From Paracoccus salsus (GTDB lineage Bacteria > Pseudomonadota > Alphaproteobacteria > Rhodobacterales > Rhodobacteraceae): a stretch of DNA of 64,000 nt. The notes below the pieces were generated by a model. The model had not been told where the DNA came from, made no database searches, and worked only from the letters and a program-made list of their open reading frames with translations. The position numbers and the translations under genes were made by a program. The stretch is from assembly GCF_021556615.1 (NCBI RefSeq), contig NZ_JAKGGD010000001.1, positions 496,001 to 560,000 of the forward strand, in the 5' to 3' direction. The first letter of the stretch is position 1; every line of letters starts with the position of its first letter. Shown piece after piece: positions 43,189 through 53,695 of the stretch.

Positions 43189-44229
43189 ATGACAGGCAAG
43201 AGACACGGCACACCTGGCAACCATCCCGACGCCAAGAATGGAAACGCAGGCGCGAACGTGCTGATCGTCGCGCAGGCCGGGCGGCTTGAGTTCGAAGCCC
43301 TGATCTTTGCGTCCAGCCTGCGCCAGCATGCCGGCGACTGGCAGGGCACGCTGTTCGTGGCAGAGCCGCAGCCCGAAGCTGCCTGGGACGGCCACGACAC
43401 GCGTATCGCCGCCGAGACGCGCGAGGCGCTGGAGCAGCTGGGTGCAAGGATCGTGCCCTTCACGGCCCGGCATTTCGGAGCGTCCTATCCCTACGGCAAC
43501 AAGATCGAGGCGCTGTCTGCGCTGCCTGCGGGCCAGCCGTTCCTGTTCTTCGATACCGACACGTTGATCCTGGGGCCGCTGCACGACATCGCATTCGACT
43601 TTTCACGTCCCGCCGCATCGATGCGGCGCGAGGGCACCTGGCCGATACCGCCGCTTTACGGTCCCGGCTATGGCGGGATCTGGCACTCGCTTTACGCGCG
43701 CTTCGGGCTGGATTTCGAAGGTTCGCTGGACCGCAGCCAACCCGACGAACACTGGGAACGCTATCTTTACTTCAACGCCGGATGGTTTCTTGGCGCGGAC
43801 CCCGCCGCGTTCGGACGGCGCTTTCTGGACTGGGCCGTCGCGTTGCGCGACGAACCGGGCGACGAACTGGCCTGTCAAAGCCTCGACCCGTGGCTGGATC
43901 AGATCGTCCTGCCGCTGGTCATCCATTCTTTCGGAGGCGGGCGTCCCGGCCCGGAACTGGCCGGGCTGGACGGCGCGGTCAGCTGCCATTATCGCAACCT
44001 GCCGCTGCTTTACGCGCGCGAGGACGAGGCGGTGGTCAGCGCTCTGGAACAGGCTGCCGCGCCGAACCGGATCAAGCGCAGGCTGCGCGAATGGCAGCCG
44101 GCGAAAAAACTGATCTATCAGGGAAAGGGCCGCGACAAGGTGCGCCCGCTCTTCGACCGCGACAACCTGCCCTCGAAGGAACAGCCGATCCGCAACCTCC
44201 TGAAGAACCGGGGCTGGTGGCTGGTCTAG
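43189..44229 (+). CDS. Glycosyltransferase-like protein with DxD motif
   Basis: A 346-aa cytoplasmic protein. Near the middle it has QPFLFFDTDTLILGPLHDI with a DTDT motif of the DxD type used by nucleotide-sugar transferases, preceded by ASYPYGNKIEALSA and followed by LYFNAGWFLGADPAAFGRRF, a pattern like family 8-type transferases. The sugar donor is unknown. Start at 43189, 99 bases past the tRNA-Tyr end; the longer frame overlapping the tRNA is rejected. Confidence 0.78.
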   Translation: MTGKRHGTPGNHPDAKNGNAGANVLIVAQAGRLEFEALIFASSLRQHAGDWQGTLFVAEPQPEAAWDGHDTRIAAETREALEQLGARIVPFTARHFGASYPYGNKIEALSALPAGQPFLFFDTDTLILGPLHDIAFDFSRPAASMRREGTWPIPPLYGPGYGGIWHSLYARFGLDFEGSLDRSQPDEHWERYLYFNAGWFLGADPAAFGRRFLDWAVALRDEPGDELACQSLDPWLDQIVLPLVIHSFGGGRPGPELAGLDGAVSCHYRNLPLLYAREDEAVVSALEQAAAPNRIKRRLREWQPAKKLIYQGKGRDKVRPLFDRDNLPSKEQPIRNLLKNRGWWLV

Positions 44230-44232
44230 CCG

Positions 44233-45285
44233 TCAGTCCTCGCCCGCGCCTTCCGACGACCGAGCCCAGATATTCACGTCGCCGGACGCCGAAAGCTCGT
44301 CGATCCGGGCAAGCTCGTCTGTCGTGAAATCGGTGTTGGCCAGCGCACCGACGCAATCCTCGACCTGCCCGGGGTGCGAGGCCCCGATCAGCGCGCTGGT
44401 GACGCGGCCGCCGCGCAGCGTCCACGCCACCGCCATCTGCGCCAGCGTCTGTCCGCGTTCCGCCGCAAGGTCGTTCAGCCCGTTCAGCCGCGCGATCATG
44501 TCCTCGCTCAGCCACTCGGCGGCCAGCGACTTGCCCTGCGCCGCGCGGCTGTCCTGCGGGATGCCGTTGAGGTATTTCCCGGTCAGCATGCCCTGGGCCA
44601 GAGGGGTGAACACGATGCTGCCGATGCCCAGCTCGTCGAGGACGTCCAGCAGCCCGTCATTCTCGACCCAGCGGTTCAGCATGTTGTAGCTGGGCTGGTG
44701 GATGACGCACGGAGTGCCCAGATCCTTGAGGATCGCCACCGCCTCGGCGGTGCGCTGGCTGTTATAGCTGCTGATCCCCGCATAGAGCGCGCGGCCCGAA
44801 CGGACGATCTGATCCAGTGCGCCCATCGTCTCTTCCAATGGCGTGTCGGGATCGAAGCGGTGCGAATAGAAGATATCGACATAGTCGACACCCATCCGTT
44901 TCAACGACTGGTCGCATGACGCGATCAGGTATTTCCGGCTGCCCCATTCGCCATAGGGGCCGACCCACATGTCGTAGCCGGCCTTGCTGCTGATGATCAG
45001 CTGATCGCGATAGCCTGCAAAATCGTTCTTCAGGATCTGCCCGAGGGCCTCTTCAGCGCTGCCCGGGGGCGGGCCGTAATTGTTGGCCAGGTCGAAATGG
45101 GTGATGCCCAGGTCGAAGGCCTTGCGACAGATGTCGCGCCCGGTCTGATGCGGCGTGTCGTGACCGAAATTGTGCCAAAGCCCCAGGCTGATCGCCGGCA
45201 GCTTCAGCCCCGACCGCCCGCAGCGGCGATAGGTCATGCGGTCATAGCGGTCACCCGCCGGCTGGTAGCGCAATTCCTCAACCAT
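44233..45285 (-). CDS. Aldo/keto reductase, YghZ type
   Basis: A 350-aa NADPH-dependent reductase, closest to YghZ (L-glyceraldehyde 3-phosphate reductase group). Marks: GRSGLKLPAISLGLWHNFGH, FDLANNYGPPPGSAEE (catalytic Asp and Tyr), IISSKAGYDMWVGPYGEWGS (catalytic Lys), YVDIFYSHRFDP (His), IVFTPLAQGMLTGKY. The start overlaps the ileS stop by eight bases, so it is co-transcribed with ileS. Confidence 0.92.
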   Translation of the reverse strand: MVEELRYQPAGDRYDRMTYRRCGRSGLKLPAISLGLWHNFGHDTPHQTGRDICRKAFDLGITHFDLANNYGPPPGSAEEALGQILKNDFAGYRDQLIISSKAGYDMWVGPYGEWGSRKYLIASCDQSLKRMGVDYVDIFYSHRFDPDTPLEETMGALDQIVRSGRALYAGISSYNSQRTAEAVAILKDLGTPCVIHQPSYNMLNRWVENDGLLDVLDELGIGSIVFTPLAQGMLTGKYLNGIPQDSRAAQGKSLAAEWLSEDMIARLNGLNDLAAERGQTLAQMAVAWTLRGGRVTSALIGASHPGQVEDCVGALANTDFTTDELARIDELSASGDVNIWARSSEGAGED

Positions 45286-48241
45286 GGCTCAATACCTTGT
45301 CACAGCGGGCGCAGACGCCCTGGTGGTCATGGCTGCCCACATCGGGCAGGATCTTCCAGCAGCGCTGACATTTCTGCCCCTCGGCCAGTTCGAAGACGAC
45401 CCCGATTCCGGGCGCCTCGGCCATCCGGAACGCCTCGTTCGGAGCCGGATCTCCGGTCAGCGACAGGTCCGAAACGATGCACATATCGGTGAAGTTCACC
45501 GATTTCAGCGCCGCCAGCATTTCGGTATCCTCGACATGCACGACCGGGGCGGCCTCGAGGCTGGCGCCGATCGTCTTGTCGGCCCGCTTGACCTCCAGCG
45601 CCGCCGTCACGACCCGGCGGGCGCGGCGGACATGGTCCCATTTTGCCGCCAGCGGCGCGTTCAGCCAGTCTGCCGGCGTCACCGGGAAGTCGTGCAGATG
45701 CACGCTTTCCGCGTCTGACGGAAAACGCGACAGCCAGACATCTTCCATCGTGAAGGGCAGGATCGGGGCAAGCCACGTCACCAGCCGGTGATAGAGGACG
45801 TCCAGCACCGTCCTGACGGCGCGGCGGCGCAGGCTGTCGGGCGCGTCGCAATACAGTGCGTCCTTGCGGATGTCGAAGTAGAAGGCCGACAGATCGACGG
45901 TGCAGAACTGGAACAGCGTCTGGAAGACGCCCTGGAAGTCATAGGCGTCATAGCCCTTGCGGACGACATGATCCAGCTGCGCCAGCCGGTGCAGGACCCA
46001 TTGCTCCAGTTCGGGCATCCGGGCGGGTTCGACCTTCTCGGCGTCCGAGAAGCCGGCCAGTGCGCCCAGCAGGAAGCGCAACGTGTTGCGCAGCCGGCGA
46101 TAGCTGTCGGCGGTGCCCTTGAGGATCTCCTTGCCGATCCGCGAATCGGCCGTGTAATCGACCTGCGCCACCCACAGCCGCAGGATGTCGGCGCCGTATT
46201 GTTCCACCACCTCGGCCGGCAGCACGGTATTGCCAAGCGACTTGGACATCTTCATGCCCTTCTCGTCCAGCGTGAAACCATGCGTCAGCACGCCCTTGTA
46301 GGGCGCGCGGCCCTTTGTGGCACTGGCCTGCAGCAGCGAGGACTGAAACCAGCCGCGATGCTGGTCGGTGCCTTCCAGATACAGGTCCGCGATCCCGTCC
46401 GGGTTGCCATCCGCGCGGTCGCGGATCACGAAGGCATGGGTCGAGCCGCTGTCGAACCACACATCCAGCACGTCCATGATCTGATCGTAGTCGTCGGGGT
46501 CCGCGACGCCGTCCAGCATCTGCGCCTTGAAGCCGTCGCGATACCAGGCATCGGCGCCGTCACCCTCGAACGCGGCGATGATACGGTCGTTCACGCGCGC
46601 GTCGCGCAGCAGGAAATCGGCGTCATCGGGCTTGGCGCCCTTGCGCACGAAGCAGGTCAGCGGCACGCCCCAGGCCCGCTGGCGCGACAACACCCAGTCG
46701 GGCCGGTTCTCGACCATCGAACGGATGCGGTTGCGGCCGGTCTGCGGCGTCCACGTGACCAGCTTGTCGATCGAGGTCAGCGCGCGGGACCGGATCGTGT
46801 CGCCATATTCGCCCATGCCGTCGTCCAGGGGCCTGTCGATCGCGGCGAACCATTGCGGCGTATTGCGATAGATCAGCGGCGCCTTGGACCGCCAGCTATG
46901 CGGGTAGGAATGCTTGACCTTGCCCTTGGCCAGCAGCGCGCCGGCCCATGCCAGGTTCTTGATGACGCTGACATTCGCGGGACCATCCTTGCCGTCGGGC
47001 TGAATGATCGCCTCGCCGCCAAAGATCGGCAGATCCTTGCGATAGGTGCCGTCGGGTTCGACGTTATAGGTCATCGTCAGGCCGTGCTTCAGCCCAAGCT
47101 GATAATCGTCATCGCCATGGCTGGGCGCGGTGTGGACGAAACCGGTGCCCGCCTCGTCGGTGACGTGATCGCCGGGCAGCATGGGAACGTCATAATCCCA
47201 CTCGCCATCAGCACCCTCGACACCGCGAAGGGGGTGGGCGAGCGTCAGGCCGGACAACTCGTCGGCCGTCACATCGCGCAGCCGGCCATGGCTTGCGACC
47301 TTCGCGGCCTGCATCACGTTCTCTGCCAGCGCGTCCGCCAGCACCAGCTTCTCGCCGGGCTGCGCGGTTGCGTTTTCGGCAACCTCGCCGACCTCATAGA
47401 GGCCATAGGCAATGTCGGGGCTGTAGGCGACGGCACGGTTCTGCGGGATCGTCCAAGGGGTCGTGGTCCAGATCACGACCGAAGCCTCAAGTAGGTCAGC
47501 TCGCATCGCTTCGGGGTTCAGAAGGCTCGTAACATCCTGGTCGTTGATTAGCGCCGAAACCGGCCTAAACCGCACCCAGATCGTGTGGCTGGTGTGGTCG
47601 TGATATTCGACCTCGGCCTCGGCCAGCGCGGTTTTCTCGACCGGCGACCACATCACCGGCTTGCTGCCCTGATACAGGCTGCCATTCATCAACAGCTTCA
47701 TGAATTCGGCCGCGATCACCGCCTCGGCGTGATAATTCATGGTCAGGTAGGGATCGTCCCACTTGCCGGTGACGCCCAGGCGCTTGAACTCCTCGCGCTG
47801 CACGTCGATCCAGTGATCGGCGAAGCGGCGGCATTCCTGCCGGAACTCGACGAGATCGACCGCGTCCTTGTCCAGGCCCTTCTGGCGATACTGTTCCTCG
47901 ATCTTCCATTCGATCGGCAGGCCGTGGCAGTCCCAGCCCGGCACGTAGCGCGCATCGCGACCCATCATCTGCTGGCTGCGGACGATGAAGTCCTTCAGGA
48001 CCTTGTTCAGCGCGTGGCCGATATGCAGATTGCCGTTCGCATAGGGCGGGCCGTCATGCAGGATGAACGGCGTCCGCCCCCCGGCGCGCTCGCGCAGCGT
48101 GTCATAGATGCCGATCCGCGCCCACCGGGCCAGCCATTCCGGCTCGCGCGCGGGCAGGCCGGCACGCATCGGGAAATCGGTCTGCGGCAGGAAAACGGAG
48201 TCGCGGTAGTCGGGGCTGTCGGCGCGGGTATCGGCGCTCAT
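45278..48241 (-). CDS. ileS: Isoleucyl-tRNA synthetase
   Basis: Charges tRNA-Ile. 987 aa. Class I motifs: HIGH as YANGNLHIGHALNK (73-76), and KMSKS as KGMKMSKSLGNTV (near 664). The editing domain lies between, with TTTPWTIPQN-type sequence (WTTTPWTIPQNRAV). The C-terminal zinc finger is complete: CQRCWKILPDV and GVCARCDKVL (four cysteines). This is the bacterial type 1 form. The start codon at 48241 matches homologue length. Confidence 0.97.
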   Translation of the reverse strand: MSADTRADSPDYRDSVFLPQTDFPMRAGLPAREPEWLARWARIGIYDTLRERAGGRTPFILHDGPPYANGNLHIGHALNKVLKDFIVRSQQMMGRDARYVPGWDCHGLPIEWKIEEQYRQKGLDKDAVDLVEFRQECRRFADHWIDVQREEFKRLGVTGKWDDPYLTMNYHAEAVIAAEFMKLLMNGSLYQGSKPVMWSPVEKTALAEAEVEYHDHTSHTIWVRFRPVSALINDQDVTSLLNPEAMRADLLEASVVIWTTTPWTIPQNRAVAYSPDIAYGLYEVGEVAENATAQPGEKLVLADALAENVMQAAKVASHGRLRDVTADELSGLTLAHPLRGVEGADGEWDYDVPMLPGDHVTDEAGTGFVHTAPSHGDDDYQLGLKHGLTMTYNVEPDGTYRKDLPIFGGEAIIQPDGKDGPANVSVIKNLAWAGALLAKGKVKHSYPHSWRSKAPLIYRNTPQWFAAIDRPLDDGMGEYGDTIRSRALTSIDKLVTWTPQTGRNRIRSMVENRPDWVLSRQRAWGVPLTCFVRKGAKPDDADFLLRDARVNDRIIAAFEGDGADAWYRDGFKAQMLDGVADPDDYDQIMDVLDVWFDSGSTHAFVIRDRADGNPDGIADLYLEGTDQHRGWFQSSLLQASATKGRAPYKGVLTHGFTLDEKGMKMSKSLGNTVLPAEVVEQYGADILRLWVAQVDYTADSRIGKEILKGTADSYRRLRNTLRFLLGALAGFSDAEKVEPARMPELEQWVLHRLAQLDHVVRKGYDAYDFQGVFQTLFQFCTVDLSAFYFDIRKDALYCDAPDSLRRRAVRTVLDVLYHRLVTWLAPILPFTMEDVWLSRFPSDAESVHLHDFPVTPADWLNAPLAAKWDHVRRARRVVTAALEVKRADKTIGASLEAAPVVHVEDTEMLAALKSVNFTDMCIVSDLSLTGDPAPNEAFRMAEAPGIGVVFELAEGQKCQRCWKILPDVGSHDHQGVCARCDKVLSHG

Positions 48242-48479
48242 CGGGGCGTTCCTTCGTCAATCATTCGGACAAGACGGGCCCGGCAGCGCAAGACCTCACG
48301 CCACCGGGCCGCTAATTCGATGTCCGAACGCCGGAAATTCCATGGCTGTCTCTATAGGAAGGCGTCACAGCGCCTGCAAGCGCCCGCCCGGTGTTCAGGG
48401 CGCAAATATCCCCGAAGTCGTGCCGGCGTCACCGCGACGCCTTGTGGGCGGCGGCGGATCGCGCGAACCTGTCGGCACC

Positions 48480-48890
48480 ATGCTGGCCAGATTCGACATC
48501 ACACCGGAACAGATCGACCAGGTCGTCACGGTCTTCTACGCGGCCATCCGCCGGCACGAGGTCCTGGGACCGGTCTTCGGCAACCATGTCACGGACTGGC
48601 CCGCGCACGAGGAAAAGATCGCCAGGTTCTGGAAGAAGGCGATCCTCTATCGGCCCGTCTATGACGGCAACCCGATGCGGGTGCACATGGCGGCCGGAGA
48701 TGTCCGTGCCGAGCATTTTCCGCTGTGGCTGGCGCTGTTTGACGAGACCTTGCGGCGCACCCTGCCGCCCGAGACCGCAGCCGGCTGGTCGGGTCTGGCC
48801 CACCGGATCGGGCGCGGCTTGCGGTTGGGGGTCGAGGACCTGCGCGAGGGCGCGCCCGCCCCGGACGCGGGGCCGCCGCGGCTGCGCTAG
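48480..48890 (+). CDS. Group III truncated haemoglobin
   Basis: A 136-aa haem protein. Marks: DQVVTVFYAAIRRHEVLGPV (start of B/C helices), FWKKAILYRPVYDGNPMRVH with the proximal region HMAAGDVRAEHFPLWLALFD. No terminal domain. Group III members are linked to oxygen or nitric oxide handling. The ATG at 48480 is the best start although no strong ribosome site is seen; an upstream frame is open but unlike the family. Convergent with the TRIC gene; stops overlap. Confidence 0.9.
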   Translation: MLARFDITPEQIDQVVTVFYAAIRRHEVLGPVFGNHVTDWPAHEEKIARFWKKAILYRPVYDGNPMRVHMAAGDVRAEHFPLWLALFDETLRRTLPPETAAGWSGLAHRIGRGLRLGVEDLREGAPAPDAGPPRLR

Positions 48891-49525
48891 CCCCGCGTCC
48901 GGGGCGGGCGCGGCCTGTAGACCGGCAGTTTCCAGCCCCATGCCAGACTGCCGGCGCGCAGGACCCACACGACGGCGGCACAGGCGATCAACGAGACGCC
49001 CCTCTGGAAACCCAGCCACTCCAGCAGCACCGCAGTCACCGCGCCGCCGAACGCCGCGGTCAGGTAGAGCTGGCCCTGCTTCAGGCCAAGCGGAACCTCG
49101 TTGCCAACCACGTCGCGCATCAGCCCGCCGAACGTGCCGGTCACCACCCCCATGATGACCACGATCACCGGGCCGAAGCCGGCGTCCATCGCCACGCCGG
49201 CGCCGGCCGCGGCCGCGACCGCCAGGGCGACGCTGTCAAGCCACAGCAACAGCCCGTAGCGGCTTTCGAACAGATGGGCCGTCCAGAACACCAGCAGCGC
49301 AGCGGCGGCGGCGATCAGGACATAGGCAGGCTGGGCAACCCAGAACACCGCATCCCGGCCCAGGATAAGGTCGCGCAACGTCCCCCCGCCCACCGCCGTC
49401 AGCGTCGCCATGAAGATGAACCCCACCGGGTCCAGCTGCGCGCGGCTGGCGACCAGCGCCCCGGTCAGCGCAAACACCAGAACCGCGCCGTAATCCAGCA
49501 TCGCGATCAGTGTCTCGAAGCTCAT
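48887..49525 (-). CDS. TRIC cation channel family membrane protein (YicG/UPF0126)
   Basis: A 212-aa inner-membrane protein with seven hydrophobic helices in two pseudo-repeats, each with the conserved glycines ([14 protein letters not shown] and [17 protein letters not shown]). This duplicated GGGxxRD motif is the signature of the TRIC-related family. Monovalent cation channel activity is shown for some members. The ATG at 49525 overlaps the rnhA stop as ATGA. Confidence 0.93.
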   Translation of the reverse strand: MSFETLIAMLDYGAVLVFALTGALVASRAQLDPVGFIFMATLTAVGGGTLRDLILGRDAVFWVAQPAYVLIAAAAALLVFWTAHLFESRYGLLLWLDSVALAVAAAAGAGVAMDAGFGPVIVVIMGVVTGTFGGLMRDVVGNEVPLGLKQGQLYLTAAFGGAVTAVLLEWLGFQRGVSLIACAAVVWVLRAGSLAWGWKLPVYRPRPPRTRG

Positions 49526-49971
49526 TTGAACGGCGCCATGCCCGCGCGCGCCAGTTCGTCGGCACGCTCGTTTTCGGCGTGACCGGCATGGCCCTTGATC
49601 CAGCGCCACTCGACCTTGTGGCGTGCCTGGGCCTCATCCAGCCGCTGCCACAATTCGACATTCTTGACCGGCTTCCTGTCCGCGGTCCGCCAGCCGTTCT
49701 TCTTCCAGCCATGGATCCACTGGCTGACACCGTTCTTCACATAGGCGCTGTCGGTGACGATGACGATCTCACTGGGCCGGGTCAGCGCCTCAAGCGCCGA
49801 GATCGCGGCCATCAGCTCCATGCGGTTGTTGGTCGTCGCCGCCTCGCCGCCATGCAGTTCCCGTTCCCGAAGGACCGTCTCGCCGTCGATGGCGCGCATC
49901 AGCACGCCCCAGCCTCCGGGGCCGGGGTTGCCGCTGCAGGCGCCATCGGTCCAGGCCATCAGGGCGACCAT
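49522..49971 (-). CDS. rnhA: Ribonuclease HI
   Basis: Cleaves RNA in RNA-DNA hybrids. 149 aa. Catalytic acids: Asp9 in [17 protein letters not shown], Glu52 in NNRMELMAA, Asp74 in [11 protein letters not shown], Asp138 in NERADELA. All four residues are present. The start at 49971 overlaps the upstream stop by one base (TGATG), and its own stop overlaps the TRIC start. Confidence 0.96.
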   Translation of the reverse strand: MVALMAWTDGACSGNPGPGGWGVLMRAIDGETVLRERELHGGEAATTNNRMELMAAISALEALTRPSEIVIVTDSAYVKNGVSQWIHGWKKNGWRTADRKPVKNVELWQRLDEAQARHKVEWRWIKGHAGHAENERADELARAGMAPFK

Positions 49972-50417
49972 CAGGATGCCCCGCCCGTCAGCATGATCGC
50001 GACCAGGCAGGCGATCACCACCGCCGACAGGGGCAGCCGCAGCCGCATCCACCAGCCGGGCGCCACACCGCGCCGCCAGAACAGCCAGTCGATCGGCAGC
50101 AGCCCGGCGAAACCCAGGATCAGGGCCATGTTCAGCGACATGACCCCCGGCACCACCAGCGCGATCAGCACCAGCACCGGCGCGACCGCCACCCCATAAT
50201 CCAGCGCCCGCCCGGATCGCGCGGCAAAGGGCCAGAAACAGCCCGCCATGTAGCTGAAGATCATCAGCCCATACCCCATGGCCGCCGCCCGGGGCGGTGC
50301 GCCGGGCAGCGCGAATTGCCCGGTCTGCAACACGATCACCGCCCACAGGAAGGGCAGCAGGCCGGCCGCCCCCAAAAGGGCCGCGGCGACAGGAACCGAT
50401 GATCCGGACTCGCGCAT
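49971..50417 (-). CDS. DUF3429 family membrane protein
   Basis: A 148-aa protein with about five hydrophobic helices. Marks: [59 protein letters not shown]. It resembles DUF3429. Function unknown. Nine bases after a GST gene and one-base overlap with rnhA. Confidence 0.85.
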   Translation of the reverse strand: MRESGSSVPVAAALLGAAGLLPFLWAVIVLQTGQFALPGAPPRAAAMGYGLMIFSYMAGCFWPFAARSGRALDYGVAVAPVLVLIALVVPGVMSLNMALILGFAGLLPIDWLFWRRGVAPGWWMRLRLPLSAVVIACLVAIMLTGGAS

Positions 50418-50426
50418 GCCGCCCCC

Positions 50427-51032
50427 TCAACCTGACAGCGGGACATGGCCAGGCAGGGTTTCGACCCGCGCCAGCCAGGAATTGATTGCGTCAAAGTGGC
50501 CCATCTCGAAGCCGCCACGCGGCCCTGCGCTGTGGGTATAGGCGTAAAGGCACAGATCGGCGAGGCTGGGCTGATCGCCCACCAGCCAGTCGCGGCCCGA
50601 CAGCGCCTCCTCTATCACCTGCAACAGCGCATGTCCGCGCTCCAGCAACTCCGCAAGTCGCTGCGGCGTGGCCTCGGCCGCGCGATGCGGATAACTGATC
50701 AGGGCCTGCCGCACGGCGATCACGGGCTCGTGGTTGTATTGTTCCCAGAACATCCAGCCCAGCATCTGCGCGCGTTCAACCGGATCCTCGGGAACGAACC
50801 GCGTCCCCTCACCCAGATACCACAGGATCGCGTTCGATTCGGCCAGCACGCGACCGTCATCCAGAACCAGCGTCGGCACCTTGCCATAAGGCAGTGCGCC
50901 TTGTTGCCTGGCCTGCGACAAGGCCCGGGAACCGTATTCGCAATCCACGATGCGGGCAGCTTGCCCGGTCATGGCAAGGATCAGCCTGACCTTGTAGCTG
51001 TTGCCCGAGGAAGGCATCGAATAAAGCCGCAT
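50427..51032 (-). CDS. Glutathione S-transferase family protein
   Basis: A 201-aa protein. Thioredoxin-fold N-terminal domain: [20 protein letters not shown] and [20 protein letters not shown], with the cis-Pro and ES glutathione-site motif. Helical C-terminal domain: [20 protein letters not shown] (N-capping SLAD). Substrate not deducible. The ATG at 51032 has AAGGTG upstream; a GTG three codons earlier is the longer alternative. Confidence 0.9.
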   Translation of the reverse strand: MRLYSMPSSGNSYKVRLILAMTGQAARIVDCEYGSRALSQARQQGALPYGKVPTLVLDDGRVLAESNAILWYLGEGTRFVPEDPVERAQMLGWMFWEQYNHEPVIAVRQALISYPHRAAEATPQRLAELLERGHALLQVIEEALSGRDWLVGDQPSLADLCLYAYTHSAGPRGGFEMGHFDAINSWLARVETLPGHVPLSG

Positions 51033-51106
51033 CTTCAGCACCTTGGCCTTGGTCCAGATATCCCGGGCGGTTCGCCGGCACGGCGATGGAGGCGGCGCCC
51101 CCGGCC

Positions 51107-52063
51107 TCAGGCGGGTCCGCGCAGCACGCGCGGCACCTTGAATTCCACGTTTTCCTGCGCGGTCTCGACCACGTCAAGCGTCACGGCGTAGCGGGCGCGG
51201 AACGCCTCGATCACTTCGTCCACCAGCACCTCGGGGGCGCTGGCCCCGGCGGTGAGCCCGACGGCCCGCGCCCCCTCGATCGCCCGCCAGTCGATCTGGT
51301 CTGCGCGCAGGACAAGCTGCGAATAGCGGCAGCCCGCCGCCCGGCCGACCTCGACCAATCGCTTGGAGTTACTTGAATTTTCCGCGCCGATCACCAACAA
51401 TGCGTCGATGCTGGGCGCCACCGCCTTGACGGCCGCCTGGCGGTTGGTGGTGGCATAGCAGATGTCTTCCTTGGCCGGGCCGACGATGGACGGGAACCGG
51501 GCCTTCAGCGCCGCGACGATGCCTGCGGTATCGTCCACCGACAGCGTCGTCTGGGTGATGAAGGCAAGACGGTCGGCGTCGCGCGGGCGGATCTTGGACA
51601 CGTCCGCGACCGTTTCCACCAGGATGACCTCTCCCTCGGGTAATTGTCCCATGGTTCCAAGGACTTCCGGGTGTCCCTCGTGGCCGATCATGACCATCTG
51701 CAAGCCGCCGGCATGGTGCCGCTCGGCCTCGACATGGACCTTGCTGACCAGCGGGCAGGTCGCGTCGACGAAGACCATCTCGCGCCGCCGCGCTTCGGCG
51801 GGGACCGATTTGGGGACGCCATGGGCCGAGAAGATCACCGGCCTGTCATCGGGGCACTCATCCAGCTCCTCGACAAAGATCGCGCCTTTTTCGCGCAGAG
51901 AATCAACGACATACTTGTTGTGCACGATCTCGTGCCGGACATAGACCGGGGCGCCCCATTTCTGCAGCGCCATCTCGACGATCTTGATCGCGCGGTCCAC
52001 GCCGGCGCAGAATCCACGCGGCGCGGCCAGATAGAGGGTCAAAGGCGGCTTTCTCTGTTCCAT
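51107..52063 (-). CDS. ispH: 4-hydroxy-3-methylbut-2-enyl diphosphate reductase
   Basis: Last step of the MEP isoprenoid pathway, using a [4Fe-4S] cluster. 318 aa. The three cluster cysteines are Cys19 ([11 protein letters not shown]), Cys103 ([11 protein letters not shown]) and Cys202 ([11 protein letters not shown]). Also present: [15 protein letters not shown] and IFSAHGVP. Upstream is the dispersed element copy 2. Reductant is probably ferredoxin or flavodoxin. Confidence 0.96.
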   Translation of the reverse strand: MEQRKPPLTLYLAAPRGFCAGVDRAIKIVEMALQKWGAPVYVRHEIVHNKYVVDSLREKGAIFVEELDECPDDRPVIFSAHGVPKSVPAEARRREMVFVDATCPLVSKVHVEAERHHAGGLQMVMIGHEGHPEVLGTMGQLPEGEVILVETVADVSKIRPRDADRLAFITQTTLSVDDTAGIVAALKARFPSIVGPAKEDICYATTNRQAAVKAVAPSIDALLVIGAENSSNSKRLVEVGRAAGCRYSQLVLRADQIDWRAIEGARAVGLTAGASAPEVLVDEVIEAFRARYAVTLDVVETAQENVEFKVPRVLRGPA

Positions 52064-52109
52064 GCCGATGACCTAGCGTGGCACGCCCGCCTCGTCCAGC
52101 GAAAGCCCG

Positions 52110-52184
52110 GTCACGAAACGTCCACCGGGGGCGCACAGGGCGTGCACAGGGCGTGCACAGGATGGACACCGCTTGCGGGCGTTG
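52110..52184 (-). repeat. Dispersed 3' element, copy 2 (after cobQ)
   Basis: On the minus strand it begins CAACGCCCGCAAGCGGTGT (52184-52166), identical to 33361-33379. It continues with CCTGTGCACGC repeated twice, then CCTGTGCGC. It starts seven bases past the cobQ stop, in the same orientation as that gene. Confidence 0.65.
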
Positions 52185-52191
52185 CATGGGC

Positions 52192-53622
52192 CTAGCGCGC
52201 AACGGCCAGCAGGCCGGTCACGTCCAGATGCGCCTCGAGATGGTCGGCCAGATCGTCCAGCGCCCGGTCCACCCCGGCCTCGTAGCCGGGTCGCGAGGAC
52301 GCGCCCAGCCGGGCCAGCCATGCCGCGCGAAAACCGTCATCCGAGAACAACCCGTGCAGATAGGTGCCCGCGATCCGGCCATCGGCGCTGGTCGCGCCGT
52401 CGGGTGCCGGCACATGCGCGAAGGGGCGCGCGCAGTCGGGACCGTGGCTTCGGCCCATGTGAATCTCGTATCCGCTGACCGGATGGCCCAGGGCGGTGCC
52501 CGATACCCGTTCCAGCCGCTTGTCGGCGGCCATCTCGGTCGCGATGTCCAGAAGGCCGAGGCCGGGCGTCTCGCCCGCCGGCCCGTCATGACCCATCGGG
52601 TCGCGGATGACCCGGCCCAGCATCTGATAGCCGCCGCAGACCCCCAGCACATGCCCGCCGCGGCGGACATGCGCCGCGATGTCGATGTCCCAGCCCTGCG
52701 CGCGCAGAAAGGCCAGATCGCCAAGCGTCGATTTCGTGCCCGGGATCACCACCAGATCGGCGTCGCCGGGCACCGGCCGTCCCGGTCCAAGCATGGTCAG
52801 GCGCACGCCGGGCTCTGCCGCCAGCGGATCGAGATCGTCGAAATTGGCGATCCGCGACAGGGTCAGGCAGACGACATGCAGCCCCTGCCCGGTCGAGGCG
52901 CGCAGATCGACCGCATCCTCGGCCGGCAGGCGGTGGGCGTCCGCGAACCACGGCACCACGCCAAAGCCTTGCCAGCCGGTGCGGTCCCGGATGAAGGCGT
53001 AACCATCGTCGAACAGGCGCGGATCGCCACGGAACTTGTTGACCAGAAAGCCCCGGATCATCGCGGCGTCGGCCGCATCGATCACCGCCTGCGTGCCGAC
53101 GATCTGGGCGATCACCCCGCCGCGGTCGATGTCCCCGGCCAGCACGACCGGCACGCCCGCCGCGCGCGCAAAACCCATGTTGGCGATGTCGCGGGGCCGC
53201 AGGTTCACCTCGGCCGGACTGCCGGCGCCCTCGACAATGACAAGGTCATGGGCGGCGCCGAGGCGCTGGAAACTGTCCAGCACCCCGGCCAGAAGGCGCG
53301 TCCCGAGCGCCGCATAATCGCGCGCCTCGGCCCGGCCGATGACGCGCCCCTGCAACACCACCTGCGCGCCGGTGTCGGTTTCGGGTTTCAGCAGGACCGG
53401 GTTCATGTCCGTGACCGGATGAAGTCCGCAGGCGCGCGCCTGCAAGGCCTGTGCGCGCCCGATCTCGCCCCCGCCTGCGGCGACGGCGGCGTTGTTGGAC
53501 ATGTTCTGCGGCTTGAACGGGGCGACCGCGATGCCGCGGCGCAAGGCGGCGCGGCACAGCCCGGCGACCAGCATCGATTTTCCGACATTCGAACCGGTGC
53601 CCTGAATCATCACTGCCGGCAT
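52192..53622 (-). CDS. cobQ: Cobyric acid synthase
   Basis: Amidates the b, d, e and g side chains of adenosylcobyrinic diamide. 476-483 aa. Marks: P-loop [46 protein letters not shown], and the glutaminase half with the nucleophile [12 protein letters not shown] and the His in [14 protein letters not shown]. The start MPAVMIQGT at 53622 gives the usual N-terminus; an ATG at 53643 is a longer option. No other cob gene is adjacent. Confidence 0.94.
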   Translation of the reverse strand: MPAVMIQGTGSNVGKSMLVAGLCRAALRRGIAVAPFKPQNMSNNAAVAAGGGEIGRAQALQARACGLHPVTDMNPVLLKPETDTGAQVVLQGRVIGRAEARDYAALGTRLLAGVLDSFQRLGAAHDLVIVEGAGSPAEVNLRPRDIANMGFARAAGVPVVLAGDIDRGGVIAQIVGTQAVIDAADAAMIRGFLVNKFRGDPRLFDDGYAFIRDRTGWQGFGVVPWFADAHRLPAEDAVDLRASTGQGLHVVCLTLSRIANFDDLDPLAAEPGVRLTMLGPGRPVPGDADLVVIPGTKSTLGDLAFLRAQGWDIDIAAHVRRGGHVLGVCGGYQMLGRVIRDPMGHDGPAGETPGLGLLDIATEMAADKRLERVSGTALGHPVSGYEIHMGRSHGPDCARPFAHVPAPDGATSADGRIAGTYLHGLFSDDGFRAAWLARLGASSRPGYEAGVDRALDDLADHLEAHLDVTGLLAVAR

Positions 53623-53695
53623 CACGGACACTCTGCTTGCCATCACCTGCCTGCGTGACTAGATAGGCGCGTCCGCAAATGAAAGGCCGAAATCC

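Noticed and set aside
45788..47494. 568-codon plus-strand open frame
   Set aside because: Antisense to ileS, which shows all class I synthetase motifs.
52110..52184. CRISPR array from the GTGCAC repeats
   Set aside because: Units are 10-11 bases, adjacent, degenerate, and without spacers; there are no cas genes.
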